NCBI GenBank assembly: GCA_932521035.1
Contig: OW051497.1
Span: 4,278,001-4,342,000, forward strand
Reading direction: 5' to 3'
DNA: 64,000 nucleotides
DNA from: Oscheius dolichura
Lineage: Eukaryota > Nematoda > Chromadorea > Rhabditida > Rhabditidae
Each line of letters opens with the position of its first letter. Positions within the stretch are counted from its first letter, which is position 1. The notes under the pieces were generated by a model, which saw only the letters and a program-made list of their open reading frames with translations, had not been told where the DNA came from and did no database searches. The translations under genes and the position numbers were made by a program. Shown in pieces: positions 23,632 to 36,613 of this stretch.

Positions 23632-24748
23632 CTGCAAAACGACACATGAGAATGGGTGGGATGATACTGAAAGAAGAAGTGGGCAATTTCATTTGTCGAA
23701 CTACAACACAAATAACAGGGATGACAGCGCTGAAGGTGCTGAACGCGACGATATAGACAGGTTCTCATGACACTCGTAATCACCGCGGATTTTACTTTTC
23801 AATAGTTTCGGGACAAGGTGTCATGGTGTTCAAACGACTTCACTGGGTCGGGAGGAAGAATAGGCGGCTGTTGAAGTCTGGTCTTTTGTAGTCCTACACG
23901 TATTGATCAAAAAACTGTAAAAAACACGTTGCCTGGGCGGCTATGAAGCTGTTACCACTGAGCGCCTAAGCTTTATCCGTAGATGAGCGCTACTTTTGAA
24001 ACCTTTTTGAAGAAAGGCACATGATATGTCTTTGTCGTGAATTACCGGCATTTTCTTAAATTTCTCTGAACCACGTCAGATTTTCCTTAGAAACCATCGC
24101 ATAAACGACATAATGTGTTCGGTACATGGTTAGCTTTGCTAAGTTAAGCAAATTAGCCAATTAGACTGCTGTCAAAGTAGTTATTCGGCTGTCCCCCGGT
24201 ATCCTTCATGTGCCCGATAACAATAACGGTAAGACAAATGAACTCATTTCTGTTTTCAATCGGAACGATGAGGGTTTCCGTAGCCTTTTCTCTCGTGCTT
24301 TTCATTTTGAGGTACACCAGGTACAGATTTTTATATAGTCATTTATAACAACTTCAACATTGTTTCTGTTGAAGTTCGCGGGTTCTATCTCACAGACGAG
24401 AATACCTCCCAAAAAGCTCGTCTACGTTCTTTCGGGGCTCGTAACTGTTACTTCAGGTGGGTCACCTTTTGTTAAAAGTTAACAGGAAATCATGCAGCCC
24501 TGTCACTTGCCTTCTGCCCCATGACAGAAATGCTTTTCGTAAAATGATCGCACCTCGTGCGCTCCCCGAACGTTCCTTCGCCTATCCATAATGTGATCTC
24601 AGAATGAATATTTCATTTGTCAATATTGTACATTGAGTGAAGAGACCACCGTACGACGTCACTGGTTATTATCGCTATTGAAAGAGCTCGAATACCAGTA
24701 TAACCCTCTTTTGTATATCAGGAATAATTAAAAACGGTTGAAAGGAGA
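23632..24748. other. Intergenic region between SLC17 and Kir genes
   Basis: Mostly featureless. A possible small plus-strand secreted peptide gene begins at ATG 24268 (signal-like MRVSVAFSLVLFIL). The reading frames of its two candidate exons do not join cleanly, so it is described under findings and not as a gene. Confidence 0.35.
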
Positions 24749-27698
24749 TCAGAATGATAAGTTATGTATGACTTTGCTTTCGCATCTTGTCGGAGATTCA
24801 TGTTCGCTGCTTTCTTCTATTAGATCAGATAGGGCAGTGCTTGGACGGGTGGACGGCTCGCCACTGCTGCTGAAATTAAAAACTGTATGAGGGACGCGCC
24901 GCCACCTACGCTGAACGATCCATCTGGTTGAAACGCCTATTGGGATGTGAAGGAGAATTACACGTAGAGGGGCATTGTACCACGATAGTCGGAGGAGGAC
25001 CGAGCAAGGCTGTTTCCTGAAACACAAATACTCTTAAATTAATTTAAAAATCCCCTACCTCCGTAGATTTACTATTTGCTTTGAGATATGGATGAGCTAG
25101 AGGCAGAGGACTTGAGGGATTGCTAAAAGGAGAAGGCGACGGTATGGGAGACGACTCCCACGACCGGTTGTCTTCTACTTTTATTTCGTTGGCATCTGTC
25201 ACACAGAAGAACTCTTTCGCCTGAAGAGAATATTCTTGTTTTACAGTTACTTTGCTAACGTCGAGGTTCCTAACATAGTGTTCTTTAGCACTCCACGTCG
25301 GTGTCTTCACGGTGTATGTCGCGTTGAAAACATCGTAATCAACCACATAGTTACTGAAGCCACGTTGATATGTTACCAGCTTTCGAAATCTAGAATATTT
25401 GTATTTTTGGTACGATAGGAAACCAACCTCTGCCCCCAGTTTATTTCACAAGGAAGGTAACTTGTCTTTGCTTGCACAGTCATCCCAGTGGACTCGACGA
25501 TTCCTTCCAATATTACGACAATTTCAAACTGACCGCTGACGAGGGTATTAGCCGTATACTCATACAAGGGGCTGTGCTCGTTTATGACATGAACAATTGT
25601 CACTGGCCAAATCTAAAAAGTCCTTTAGAACAGTTCACAGAGTTCGAACCAAGAAGAGCCTGTCGTCGTCGATGACTCCCGTTCCTACTTTCATTTCGTG
25701 TTGATGGAGTGGCTCGACCTATAAACTTCTTATCCTGTCACTTTTTCTTCTTACTTCGCCTTCGAGCGTCTCTCTTTCGGAAATGAACTGCAGACGTACA
25801 TGAGCTTCCACTAAATGAGTGTTCCTCATGTCACCTATCCTGCAGAGGAGACACAACATTCCATCCCGAAGGCAGATGACCCCCTTCTCACTGAAGCAAA
25901 CATCTGCAGAGAAATTAAGCCCACCTACCTAAAGATGATAGTTTCCGCTCGTTTCTTGGCTCGAGCTAATTTCGCAAAAACTAATCCGACCATAAAACTC
26001 TGAATAAGTAGTCCCGTAACGGCTTGTAAGCAGACAGTGAGACCCGCAAGTGGACATTCCGTAGTAATATACCTGAATTATCTCTATTTCTTTTCATAAG
26101 AACAATTCCTACCTATGCCCGTATCCAATAGTATGATGTGTTTCTACAGCGAAAAGAAAGGAGGAATAAAAGGAGTCGAGGTTGACGACACAGTGGGTAT
26201 GATTGACATGTTTGACGGCACCATCGGAGAGGAGGTCACCATGTACCACGGCAATTGTGTAGTAGGCTGTTGCAAACGTACTCCAACTAATTAATAAATG
26301 TCTAATCAATATGCCATCCTTTTATTACCTCAGTGCAAACACTATCCCAAATATGGAGAGCATGTACCTCCATTTTACGTCTATTAATGTGGTGAAGATG
26401 TCTCTGAAAGAGGAAACTTCGTTTAAAGTGCATATTCTTTTTTCACTATACGCGTAACGATATGATTACGAGACCGCTTAGCTCACGAGGATAACCAAAT
26501 ATTGCGCTCAATTTGTAGCAGGAGGACGCTTACAGCCGGATCCATTCAATAAATTGAGGGCAGTTTTCTGGCCTGCTTACGAGAAAAAATGCAACAACAG
26601 TTTAATATAATAATGTTGCTTCCCGAAGCTGAGATTTGCCTTGTAGGTATGCTTAAACAAGCTCCGACAGAGTGCCCCAAACTTTTTTAAACCTCTCTAG
26701 ACGGAGAGTGAATAAATTAATCAAGTGGTACACACACTCACCGAAGATACTGTCGATCTCGTTGGGGAACATTCTTGTTGTACACGTTGCACATGCCATT
26801 TTTACTGACTAGCCGGCTCTTTTTTAACTTCTTCGTAGACTTTCTTGACAGGGGGCTAGAGTTGCGACGAGCAGTGCTCGCCAAGGTACGAATACTTTCG
26901 GAGAAAGCATCTGTAACACGAAGCTGATTTCCCACGACAGTAGTAGTTGCACAGCGGACTCTTCCCGTGGCCATGCACAGGATTAGGTGGGAATTGGCAG
27001 CAGCTTGACGTTTAAGAGTAGACCGCCCCGTCACAGCCAGGGTGCTAAACTGGGGTTAAGCCTCTTTTGGGCGGGTGTTCCTTCCAGGTCTCTAGGCGTA
27101 AAAGAGGGGTGGATTCGCGATCAAATAACATTGCCGGGCTGAAGTGAGCACCCAAAAACGGTGTTTGCTGTCCTTTTTTGACATTAGGAAATTGAAGGAG
27201 GAAAAAACTAACAAATGAGGTTAAAGGTGCCGGGCATTCCAACATACAAGGGGTTCGGTTAGAATAAACAGACGGAGGATGAAGTACCGTAATTATGAAA
27301 ATAAATAACTGGCAATAGGAGGCAAAAATAGAGCAAAATATGCCATTTAACGAGGAAAAACGTAGGCCAATTTCCTGTCAACGAACTCATCAACACAATT
27401 GAGTAGATTTATAATTAACTTAGTATGTCATAAGTCTTTGTCTTTTGCTAGCTCTAGTAGTTTGCACAATTGGGATACAAGGACAAGGGGACTGACTATT
27501 TGTTCCCCCATTAAAAGGTCAACTGGCAGCTGCAACTAACCTGCAATACTCGTCCTCCTTGGCGGGGGGCTCCTCTGGGTGACTCCATTTCCGTTGAGCA
27601 ACGGAGCACTTCCTAAGCTCATTTTCCTCTTGCTGGCCATCTTCGCTCGGTTCAATTCCGCACATTCTGGTACAGACAGAGTCATCGCGCTTGAAGCG
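24749..27698 (-). CDS. Inward-rectifier potassium channel (Kir/IRK)
   Basis: Tetrameric K+ channel subunit with two TM helices. The N terminus contains KKLKKSRLVSKNGMCNVYNK and ends in QYLRDIFTTLIDVKWRYML, the standard Kir entry. TM1 is followed by HGDL. The pore reads ETHHTIGYGHR, with the TIGYG selectivity filter. TM2 runs into KLARAKKRAETIIFS. The cytosolic domain has CRIGDMRNTHLVEAHVR, DDDRLFLIWPVTIVHVI, NEHSPLY, FEIVVILEGIVESTGMTVQA and TSYLPCEINWGQR. The tail is Ser/Pro-rich and ends VIHNLSF at 24749. Key Kir residues are all present, so it should be functional. The exon with start candidate ATG 27663-27665 has an acceptor at 27699-27701, so a further 5' exon may exist; its splice into the next exon (acceptor near 27048) keeps phase. 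Introns are about 37-45 nt except the first and the one near 26350-26750. Confidence 0.9.
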
Positions 27699-30600
27699 CT
27701 GAAAGATTGATTTGATTCCTGTTTTTTTTAAAGGATGGCAATGTTTGTTTGTCTTTTTTTTCTTCAGACGAGCGTGTCTTTAACTTGTCTGGAAATTGAA
27801 ACACCTCTCAGCAAGTAGCGTGAGAAAGTAAACAGATAGAGTCCAGCTTGGATTTTTCTGGGCCAGCCAATTGGGAATTTTAAGCGAGGGGATGCCCTTT
27901 TCACAGAAGAGCGGTTGGGTTTGTGACAAATATGAGGCAAAAGAGAAAGAACACTCTTAGAGATAAGAGAAGGAACGCGACGGAGAGCATGCCACTGTTT
28001 ATTAGATTTATTACTAAACACCAACTGAGTAATATTGTTTCGCGGGCCCAACTGTAGTCTTTGGGAAGTCCACCCGACTGTCTAAACACAAAAGAATCAA
28101 AAAATAAGAGCAGCCGGGGATAAATATTTAAAAAAATGAGGAAACCAGTTGGTGATAAGTTTCGAACAAGAGGTGGGGGAGTGTTTTCAGTGAATCTCAA
28201 AGAGGGAACAGCTAACCAGAGGTCAGGTGGCACTGGCTGGACACGAAAACTTGTGATGGATGACAAAATTACACGGCTAGTAGCCGTTGCATCTTCCTGC
28301 CAGCCGCTGACCACACGTTCTAGCCGACCTCAATATTATTAGCATTGAATGGGAAATGAAATTGGACGACCGATGAAGTGACCACTTATTTACCCCGTTC
28401 GTCTTACCCCCTCCCATATGAATTTTGGTCCTTCTTAACCATTTTATACCTCCATACCGTAAAAAGGACAAAAGCACACCCTTTCCTCTCTACGCCTTGT
28501 TTATTTGTTGCTTGTTTGGATGTATGCGGACTGGGTGTCTGGAACGAGGCAAGAGATGGCAGTGTCTTTAATTCAACGTCTCAAGCCGGCAATGGATGCG
28601 TTCATTGCCCGAAAGCAGCGTAAAAGGGTTCCAATGAGCCATTTAAATGGTTTCATGCTATCTGAGCACATTTTTGAAGCATCTCCCGGAGGTCAATATT
28701 TCAATTTTCAAAGTCACCTGGTCAGATCAGTCAGCAGATCCCGGCGATGTCATAAACAAATTTGAAAAGTGTGTAATTCAACGGTTCAAAAATATCAAGC
28801 GCTTATTATTGGATATGATCATGTGAAATGCCCTAGCATCTTCTTTTCTAGTGAAATGAAGTTGCCTCTCCAGACATGCCGGATGGGTTAGGGCCACCTT
28901 GGAGGAGGTCGTTGGTCGTTTCAGTTTGAAAGCTATTTCACCCAAAAGACGCAAAATTAGTGGCAAAGAGAAAGAACATTCCGCTTGGACCTTATCCTCA
29001 AGACGCACTAATTAATTACTTGAACCTTCACTTTAGCAGAAAAACTAAACAGAAAAACAAAACAACGAACTGACCTGCCAGCTCTTGGTCGGTTCGGACT
29101 GGCCCATATGGATGGGTAGTCAGTGATGGACATAAAACTTCCAGGGTAATCTAAAATGGATAGATCTCATAAAACCGTTATGAACGCCTGAGGAGGGCTG
29201 GAGAGGAGATTAACCACGAGTAGAAGATAGTGGGGCGAGGCATAACCAGGTCAATTAGAGACTCATTTCCTAACACTGCTGTTCTTTTGCGCCTTTTCAA
29301 AGCTGGCCCCCTTACCCACCCCCTTTTAAACGACGAAGACGGGTGACTTCATCATGAAAACAATTTGTCCTACTGAAAATAGGTGTTTCTCACGATGCGG
29401 ATCAGGGCGCGTCCCTTTGGGGCAATCCTGTCTACTAAATAAGCTGGACACAGCCCGCCTAGATAGGAAAATGGAAGCCGCTCAAGTAAACAGTTAGGGA
29501 TAATGTAATATATGTGCATATTGTGTCGATTTGTTGTGTTATGATGAGTTTAGAGACAGGAATTTGAAGAATAAGTAAAGGGCGGACAAAACTATTAAGG
29601 AGCCACGCAGATAAACAACCATGAGGGCCCATTTTTATGCGAAATCCTATTGAAGCTGAATAAAAAAGACCTAGACTGCCTGCCCATTCCCTTTGATTAA
29701 GTTGAACCTTGGGGAGAAGAGCATTGTGAATGAAGTCCTAACTAAGAATAGCAAATTGTTGTTGTCCAAAATCGAAAAGGTCATGAAAAGGTTGAACAGA
29801 AAGTCTGGGAGGAAGTGATCGCTTCGTTTTCTGTCCTTATCCAAGGTCCGCGCAAAGTTGAAACCGGAGCAGAGTCACCCTGAATGGAGTTCGCACGCCT
29901 AAGCTTCTCTGTCATGAGATCCTACGGATCTAGTGTGACGATAATAACGGGTACCAGGGTTACTACAAGAAGAGGTAGTTGGCCCCCACCTCTGACTATC
30001 CTAGACTTCCAGCTACATAAAATAGGCCGTTTCAGGGGCAGAAAGTTTAACGAAAGAACATAAAAGAACAACGGAAGACTTAGTGTCGTCGCTCCCAGTG
30101 GGAACAATTGAAGTCATCAACGAAAGCTGACAGCGCCTGACGGGAAACCGAGAAGATTCAATGTTTATCAAGTGGAATGAGGAGTATTCACTTGACCATT
30201 TGGCTTCAAAAACGGCAACATTTCGCGGATGAATAAGCTTGAAAATTCTCTTCCTACTCATTGCCATGTTTTTGCACTAGACATAATGGGTGTGTTAGCA
30301 TCCCAAGTAAGGGCTCTATTTATCCCATTCCATAGGCCTTTTATTATAAAATTATTATAGCGATTGTTTATGTCTATAGGCCGGTTTGACGTAGATATCG
30401 TACACTAGTGCATTTCTATGTTGAGTACAGTGCAACTTCAAAAATATTTCCTTGTTTAGGGACCATTTCGCACTTTAACATGAAAAGGGGCAGCTTAGTT
30501 CTTCACAACTACAATGCACAGGCAACTCCAAGATCACCATTCAATCTCCAGCTATTATATTTTATTAGAAAGGGTTAAACAATTTCAATTTACCAAGGGG

Positions 30601-30954
30601 CACACCATCGCTTAACTTTACTCAGACGTGTTTACCCTATGAGTCATCAGAGCAAAGTTTTTACGATGAGAACGAGGATTTGAAATAATAAAGTGCCGAT
30701 GGTCACGAAATGGACCAGATGTTCGCATTGTTTGGAACAGACAATGAGCCTCCCCTGGCCGCTAACAACATTCCTCAATCAGACACGTAGCCCATAACTT
30801 TAGTCGGGTAAACGTCTGGTATGTAGTCGTCGATGATCCTTGACTCGGTAAATAAATGAAACAGTAAGTAAAGCGGGAATGAATGGCAAACCGGAGTATG
30901 AGTCAAAGTCTGGCAGATATAAGGAGGAAGTTTTCAAATTCCGCCAGCTTAGAG
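27699..30954. other. Gene-poor stretch of about 3.2 kb
   Basis: Many short open frames on both strands (for example 27764-28051, 27901-28314, 28378-28765 and 28778-29008), but none has domain motifs, signal peptide plus splice structure, or an open frame above about 140 codons. Possibly distal regulatory DNA of Kir or decayed sequence. No repeats were recognised by eye. Confidence 0.45.
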
Positions 30955-31461
30955 ATGTTGCTGATTCTGCTCTCGCTTCTACCTCTCTCCTCCGGCTTAT
31001 TCAACTATTTTGGCGGTTCCCAGACGATTGCCGCCACCGGATGGCTGACTTGCAATGGAGCACCGGCCACCGACGTCAAAGTCAAGCTCTACGATGTTAA
31101 CACGTGTAATTGCTCTTCCTGAGAGCAACATCAAAATAACCTTCAGTCTATCTTGATCATTTCTTGGATGAAGAGCAGACCAACGCGACTGGTGGATACT
31201 ATGTCCAGGGAACTGAGAACTCCATTACCACCATCGCACCAAAGCTGAATTTCTATCATAAATGCAATTACAACGGGGTAGGATTACTTGCCATCTGTCT
31301 TACTCTATTCTTTTCAGTTATGCTATCAAAAACTAGCAATCAATATTCCGCAGCAGTACATCTCAACCAACTCCATGTATTCCAACGTCTTCTATGCGGG
31401 AGTCATTGAACTAAGCGGCAGATTTTCGGGACAATCCATCGATTGTCTGAACAGGAAGTAA
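30955..31461 (+). CDS. Transthyretin-like (TTL) secreted protein 3 (divergent)
   Basis: The ATG at 30955 gives a compact signal peptide (MLLILLSLLPLSSGLF); an in-frame ATG at 30883 is a less likely start. Family features: TGWLTCNGAPATDVKVKLYD, then FLDEEQTNATGGYYVQG, NSITTIAPKLNFYHKCNYNG and LCYQKLAINIPQQYI, ending IDCLNRK. It is more divergent than the other three: the usual PC after the F-strand is replaced by LC and the C-terminal NLE...RDC block is weak. Introns (about 41 and 43 nt) are in phase. The carboxylesterase gene begins about 190 bp downstream on the same strand. Confidence 0.8.
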
Positions 31462-31584
31462 CTTACTTCAAATAAATGTTTGATCTCTGATGCGAGTCCC
31501 TTAACTCAGTGTGTGTAATATTTCGTAATCGTTCGGTCTACTTATCGGAAAACTTATCTGCCGACCGCACACCTTGCCCTATGA

Positions 31585-33834
<2,250 letters not shown>

Positions 33835-34090
33835 TTATTGTAGGCATAATATAAATAGTTGATTAGCAACTTCTTTCTCCTCTTTCCCATTTTCCCAAAC
33901 CGCGTGTCCCCAGAGAAATCTTTGACCTTCTCACGTGCAGGCATCGTGTTTTTCCTCACTTAAACTGGTGCCAGCCGGACTGTTGGCTGCACTTTGTGTT
34001 ATGGGACAACTGTCCAGCAGACTTCTCTAAACATTGGTCTCGTCTATTTTTATAAAAGTCGCTTAATCACCGATCTCGCGAACTATTCCA

Positions 34091-34296
34091 ATGGAAAAAG
34101 AGCCGTCGTTTGCTTGGGATATCGTAGCAGGTAATGCAACTTTATTTCCTAACCGCCGGGTGGTTTAGCTGTAGAGCTTGCGGTCATAATCAGCCTTCTT
34201 CTGCTCATTTTGTTTCTTTTTGTCTCCCACCGGCAGAAATATCGGAAGATCAAGTCAAACAGCAACCCCGCACTGACTGTCTCCTTCAACGCGTAG
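34091..34296 (+). CDS. 55-residue single-pass membrane micropeptide
   Basis: Two exons (34091-34130 and 34169-34296) with a 38 nt GT-AG intron join in phase to a complete small protein. It has an acidic N terminus (MEKEPSFAWDIVAAVE), one strong hydrophobic helix (LAVIISLLLLILFLFV), then a basic stretch (SHRQKYRKIKSNSNP) and a short tail ending SFNA. By the positive-inside rule the basic C-terminal side would be cytosolic. I do not recognise a family. Its stop lies 16 bp from the stop of the opposite-strand receptor gene. It is too short to be found without splicing, so it could be missed by automated annotation. The intact splice sites and phase argue that it is real. Confidence 0.55.
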
Positions 34297-34312
34297 CTGT
34301 ACATATCTTTAT

Positions 34313-36141
34313 TTAACATGTATAAAACTTGGCGTATGTTTGTTTTACTGGACTTAGAGTCCGCCTGGGTGGCAAAACAATTGTATTTGACCTGATAAAG
34401 TATGTGTTTTTCTTTGACATCTTGTTGATATGAAGGACATGAGTAAAGCGGACAGGAAGCAAGTGCCGCATCTTGTGTATCGCCATGATTCCAAATCGAA
34501 AATAGACCAACTCTGAAACATTGAATCTTTTAAAAAAGAAAGGGGGGCTTGCCGAGGCCTAGAAGTATCAAAGCGCCAAGTGCTAATTCTCCAGAAATCC
34601 TGTACAGGGCAATTAGGTGTTGTAGTTTCAACACGGTGATCCCTCCTTTCAGATTTCCATTTGGATTATTGTTATATTGAGTATATTCTGCTGTATACAG
34701 TCCGCGGCTAGCGACAAAGCTGAAAGAATAAGAATGCCGATCGGGAAGATTTTACGCTGAGGATGACATACAGACGGCTTCATTGAACGCTTCTCTCAGC
34801 CCGCGAAAGTTTCTGATACGTTAAATTGCTTATAATATGACGACCAACTTTCTCACAACGTAGGCGAGGAATTCGGGCACAGATTCTGTGTCCCTTACAA
34901 AGAGTAAGCTTCTTTTGACGTCCATGTACGTAATGGGATATCTAAATTTTCGAGTTTGTCTTCGAAAGATTGTTTTACTGAGTGACATCGAAAGTGTAGG
35001 CGATGAAGCCGACGTGCTTCTCCTTGGAGACAGTATCCAAGAAGTCATCGTCAGTTGTCACCGTGGTTATTCTGAAGAAATTGAGCTGTAATATTACAAT
35101 AAGGTCACTTGTTTTTCGGAATAGTCTGTAACCTTTGACACTGCTCGGGAGTGCAGTAGTTATCAGGGGAGAATCCTCTTTCTTGCAGTACAAGCGTCCA
35201 GCCCTGCAACTATCCAAATAGAGAGGCCCACGCTGCTTCACCTCGCTTAGGATAGCATCAATCATGCCATCCATTGTGGTGAAGATTGTTCCTCTCGTAT
35301 GGGATAGGGTGAGAAAACTTTTGAGCTTGGCTTGGAAATTGTGATCCACAATTAAACAGAAAAACAACCAAAACCCTATAAGCAGTTGGGCGGCAACCGG
35401 CGCCTTTATAGAGCAGTTGAACTGGCCAACCAATGCTGATTTGATGGGTGAGAGAGAGGACGACTACATTACCTTGAGCGCTAAAGAAAAACCAATCGGC
35501 CATGTTGCCATTGTTCCTCTTCATCAAAACTGAGAAGACGTAGACAAGTACTCCAACCAAAAGAGCTGTAACGACAAGAAGGACCAGCACCTGAGCAGGA
35601 TATTAGCAATACATGGCCCTCACCGACGGAGCAAAAGAGGCAAAGATATAGTCCTCCACTTCAATTTGAGGTATCTCTTTGATAAGATATCCGTAGTACA
35701 AATATGACAATGGTAACGTGAAATCGGCCTTTTCCATTCGTTGAATAGTCTGGCGAAGAGGTAGAATTGAGATATCAGCACTTCCGTTTACTAACTGCAA
35801 ACAAGAGTTACTTCACTTGGAAAACGATACGTAATCGAAAACGTCTTCCGACCCGACGTCTAGTTGTATCACTTCTCCACTACAGTTCATCAGTTGTAAA
35901 GCTATGTTGAAGTAATCGACCTAGAAAGATATACTAAGGATTCTATGAAATTGGCTACAGCATTTCCTGGCATAGGGCACGCCAAATTCCAACAGTAATC
36001 GTTGAATTGAACCAAAGGAGGGTCATTTTTATAGCCCACAGCTCGTAAGTGACATGGATTGAGATATCTCATCCAATTGTCCCAGTGGGGGTGGTGTGTA
36101 TTCAGTAGTACGAAGAATATGGGGCTGGAATGGATAAACAT
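34313..36141 (-). CDS. Highly divergent ionotropic receptor (IR-like)
   Basis: A second iGluR-superfamily gene. The start is taken at ATG 36139-36141 (MFIHSSPIFFVLLNT), a weak signal peptide; an upstream hydrophobic exon at about 36162-36374 is possible. The S1 lobe is reduced. Clear parts are NGSADISILPLRQTIQR and ADFTLPLSYLYYGYLIK, the pre-M1 region of an iGluR. M1 is VLVLLVVTALLVGVLVYVFS. M3 reads LLIGFWLFFCLIVDHNFQAK, with SYTANLAAF lost. S2 includes FRITTVTTDDDFLD, FVRDTESVPEFLAYVV, FRGLREAFNEA and GGITVLKLQHLIALYRISG, then M4 (LALGALILLGLE). A basic tail ends at 34313. One intron (34513-34552) uses a GC donor. Loss of the M3 motif suggests a chemosensory-type subunit or a nonconducting subunit. 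Confidence 0.75.
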
Positions 36142-36446
36142 AGAGAGAATGGGTAAGTAGACTATTGGATAAAAAGAACACTCCTTAGGCAACGAGCCAT
36201 GAATATAGCTATCTCGAGGGCGATAAAGAACAAACAATAGAAAACGTTGGCCGGAAGAATGGGGTCGCTATAATCCGCAACAAACGGCAAGCGATGTGAG
36301 AAAATAGCGCAGTTTAGGCAAACCCGCCGCACCCGTAGAAACTCGGCAGCTGGGCCGCCCGACCTGTCCGCCACGAGAAGCGAAAGCTGAAATCCTATAT
36401 TTCAATCCTGGGCCTCCTATGAGACCCCAGTTGACTAATTTTTGGA

Positions 36447-36470
36447 TACCCTCGTGTATATACGAGGGTA
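36447..36470. promoter_or_regulatory. Perfect 9-bp inverted repeat with 6-nt loop between divergent genes
   Basis: TACCCTCGT, then GTATAT, then ACGAGGGTA. It sits between the 5' ends of the divergent receptor (minus) and astacin (plus) genes, about 144 bp upstream of the astacin start codon. It could be a dyad binding site for a dimeric regulator or a hairpin. The functional assignment is inference. Confidence 0.4.
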
Positions 36471-36613
36471 GAATATTGCGTCAAAAAAATGTGAAGTTCG
36501 AAAACATTGACCAAAGTTTCCTCATAAAAATAATTCCTCGGCGTCGCTTGGATTTGCCGGGATGGATTACCGTCATTTCCTAGTTTTGCCCTCGTTTGTT
36601 TTCCTGTACAGAT

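Noticed and set aside
26310-26352. A 27-nt intron in the Kir gene (acceptor at the first TAG)
   Set aside because: Using the next AG gives a 43-nt intron and the standard Kir TM1 spacing (FALSWSTFAT), so the longer intron was chosen.
34155-34180. Sequence resembling a tRNA A box (GGTTTAGCTGTAGAGC)
   Set aside because: It spans the 3' splice site and first codons of the micropeptide exon, and no B box or T arm follows within tRNA distance.
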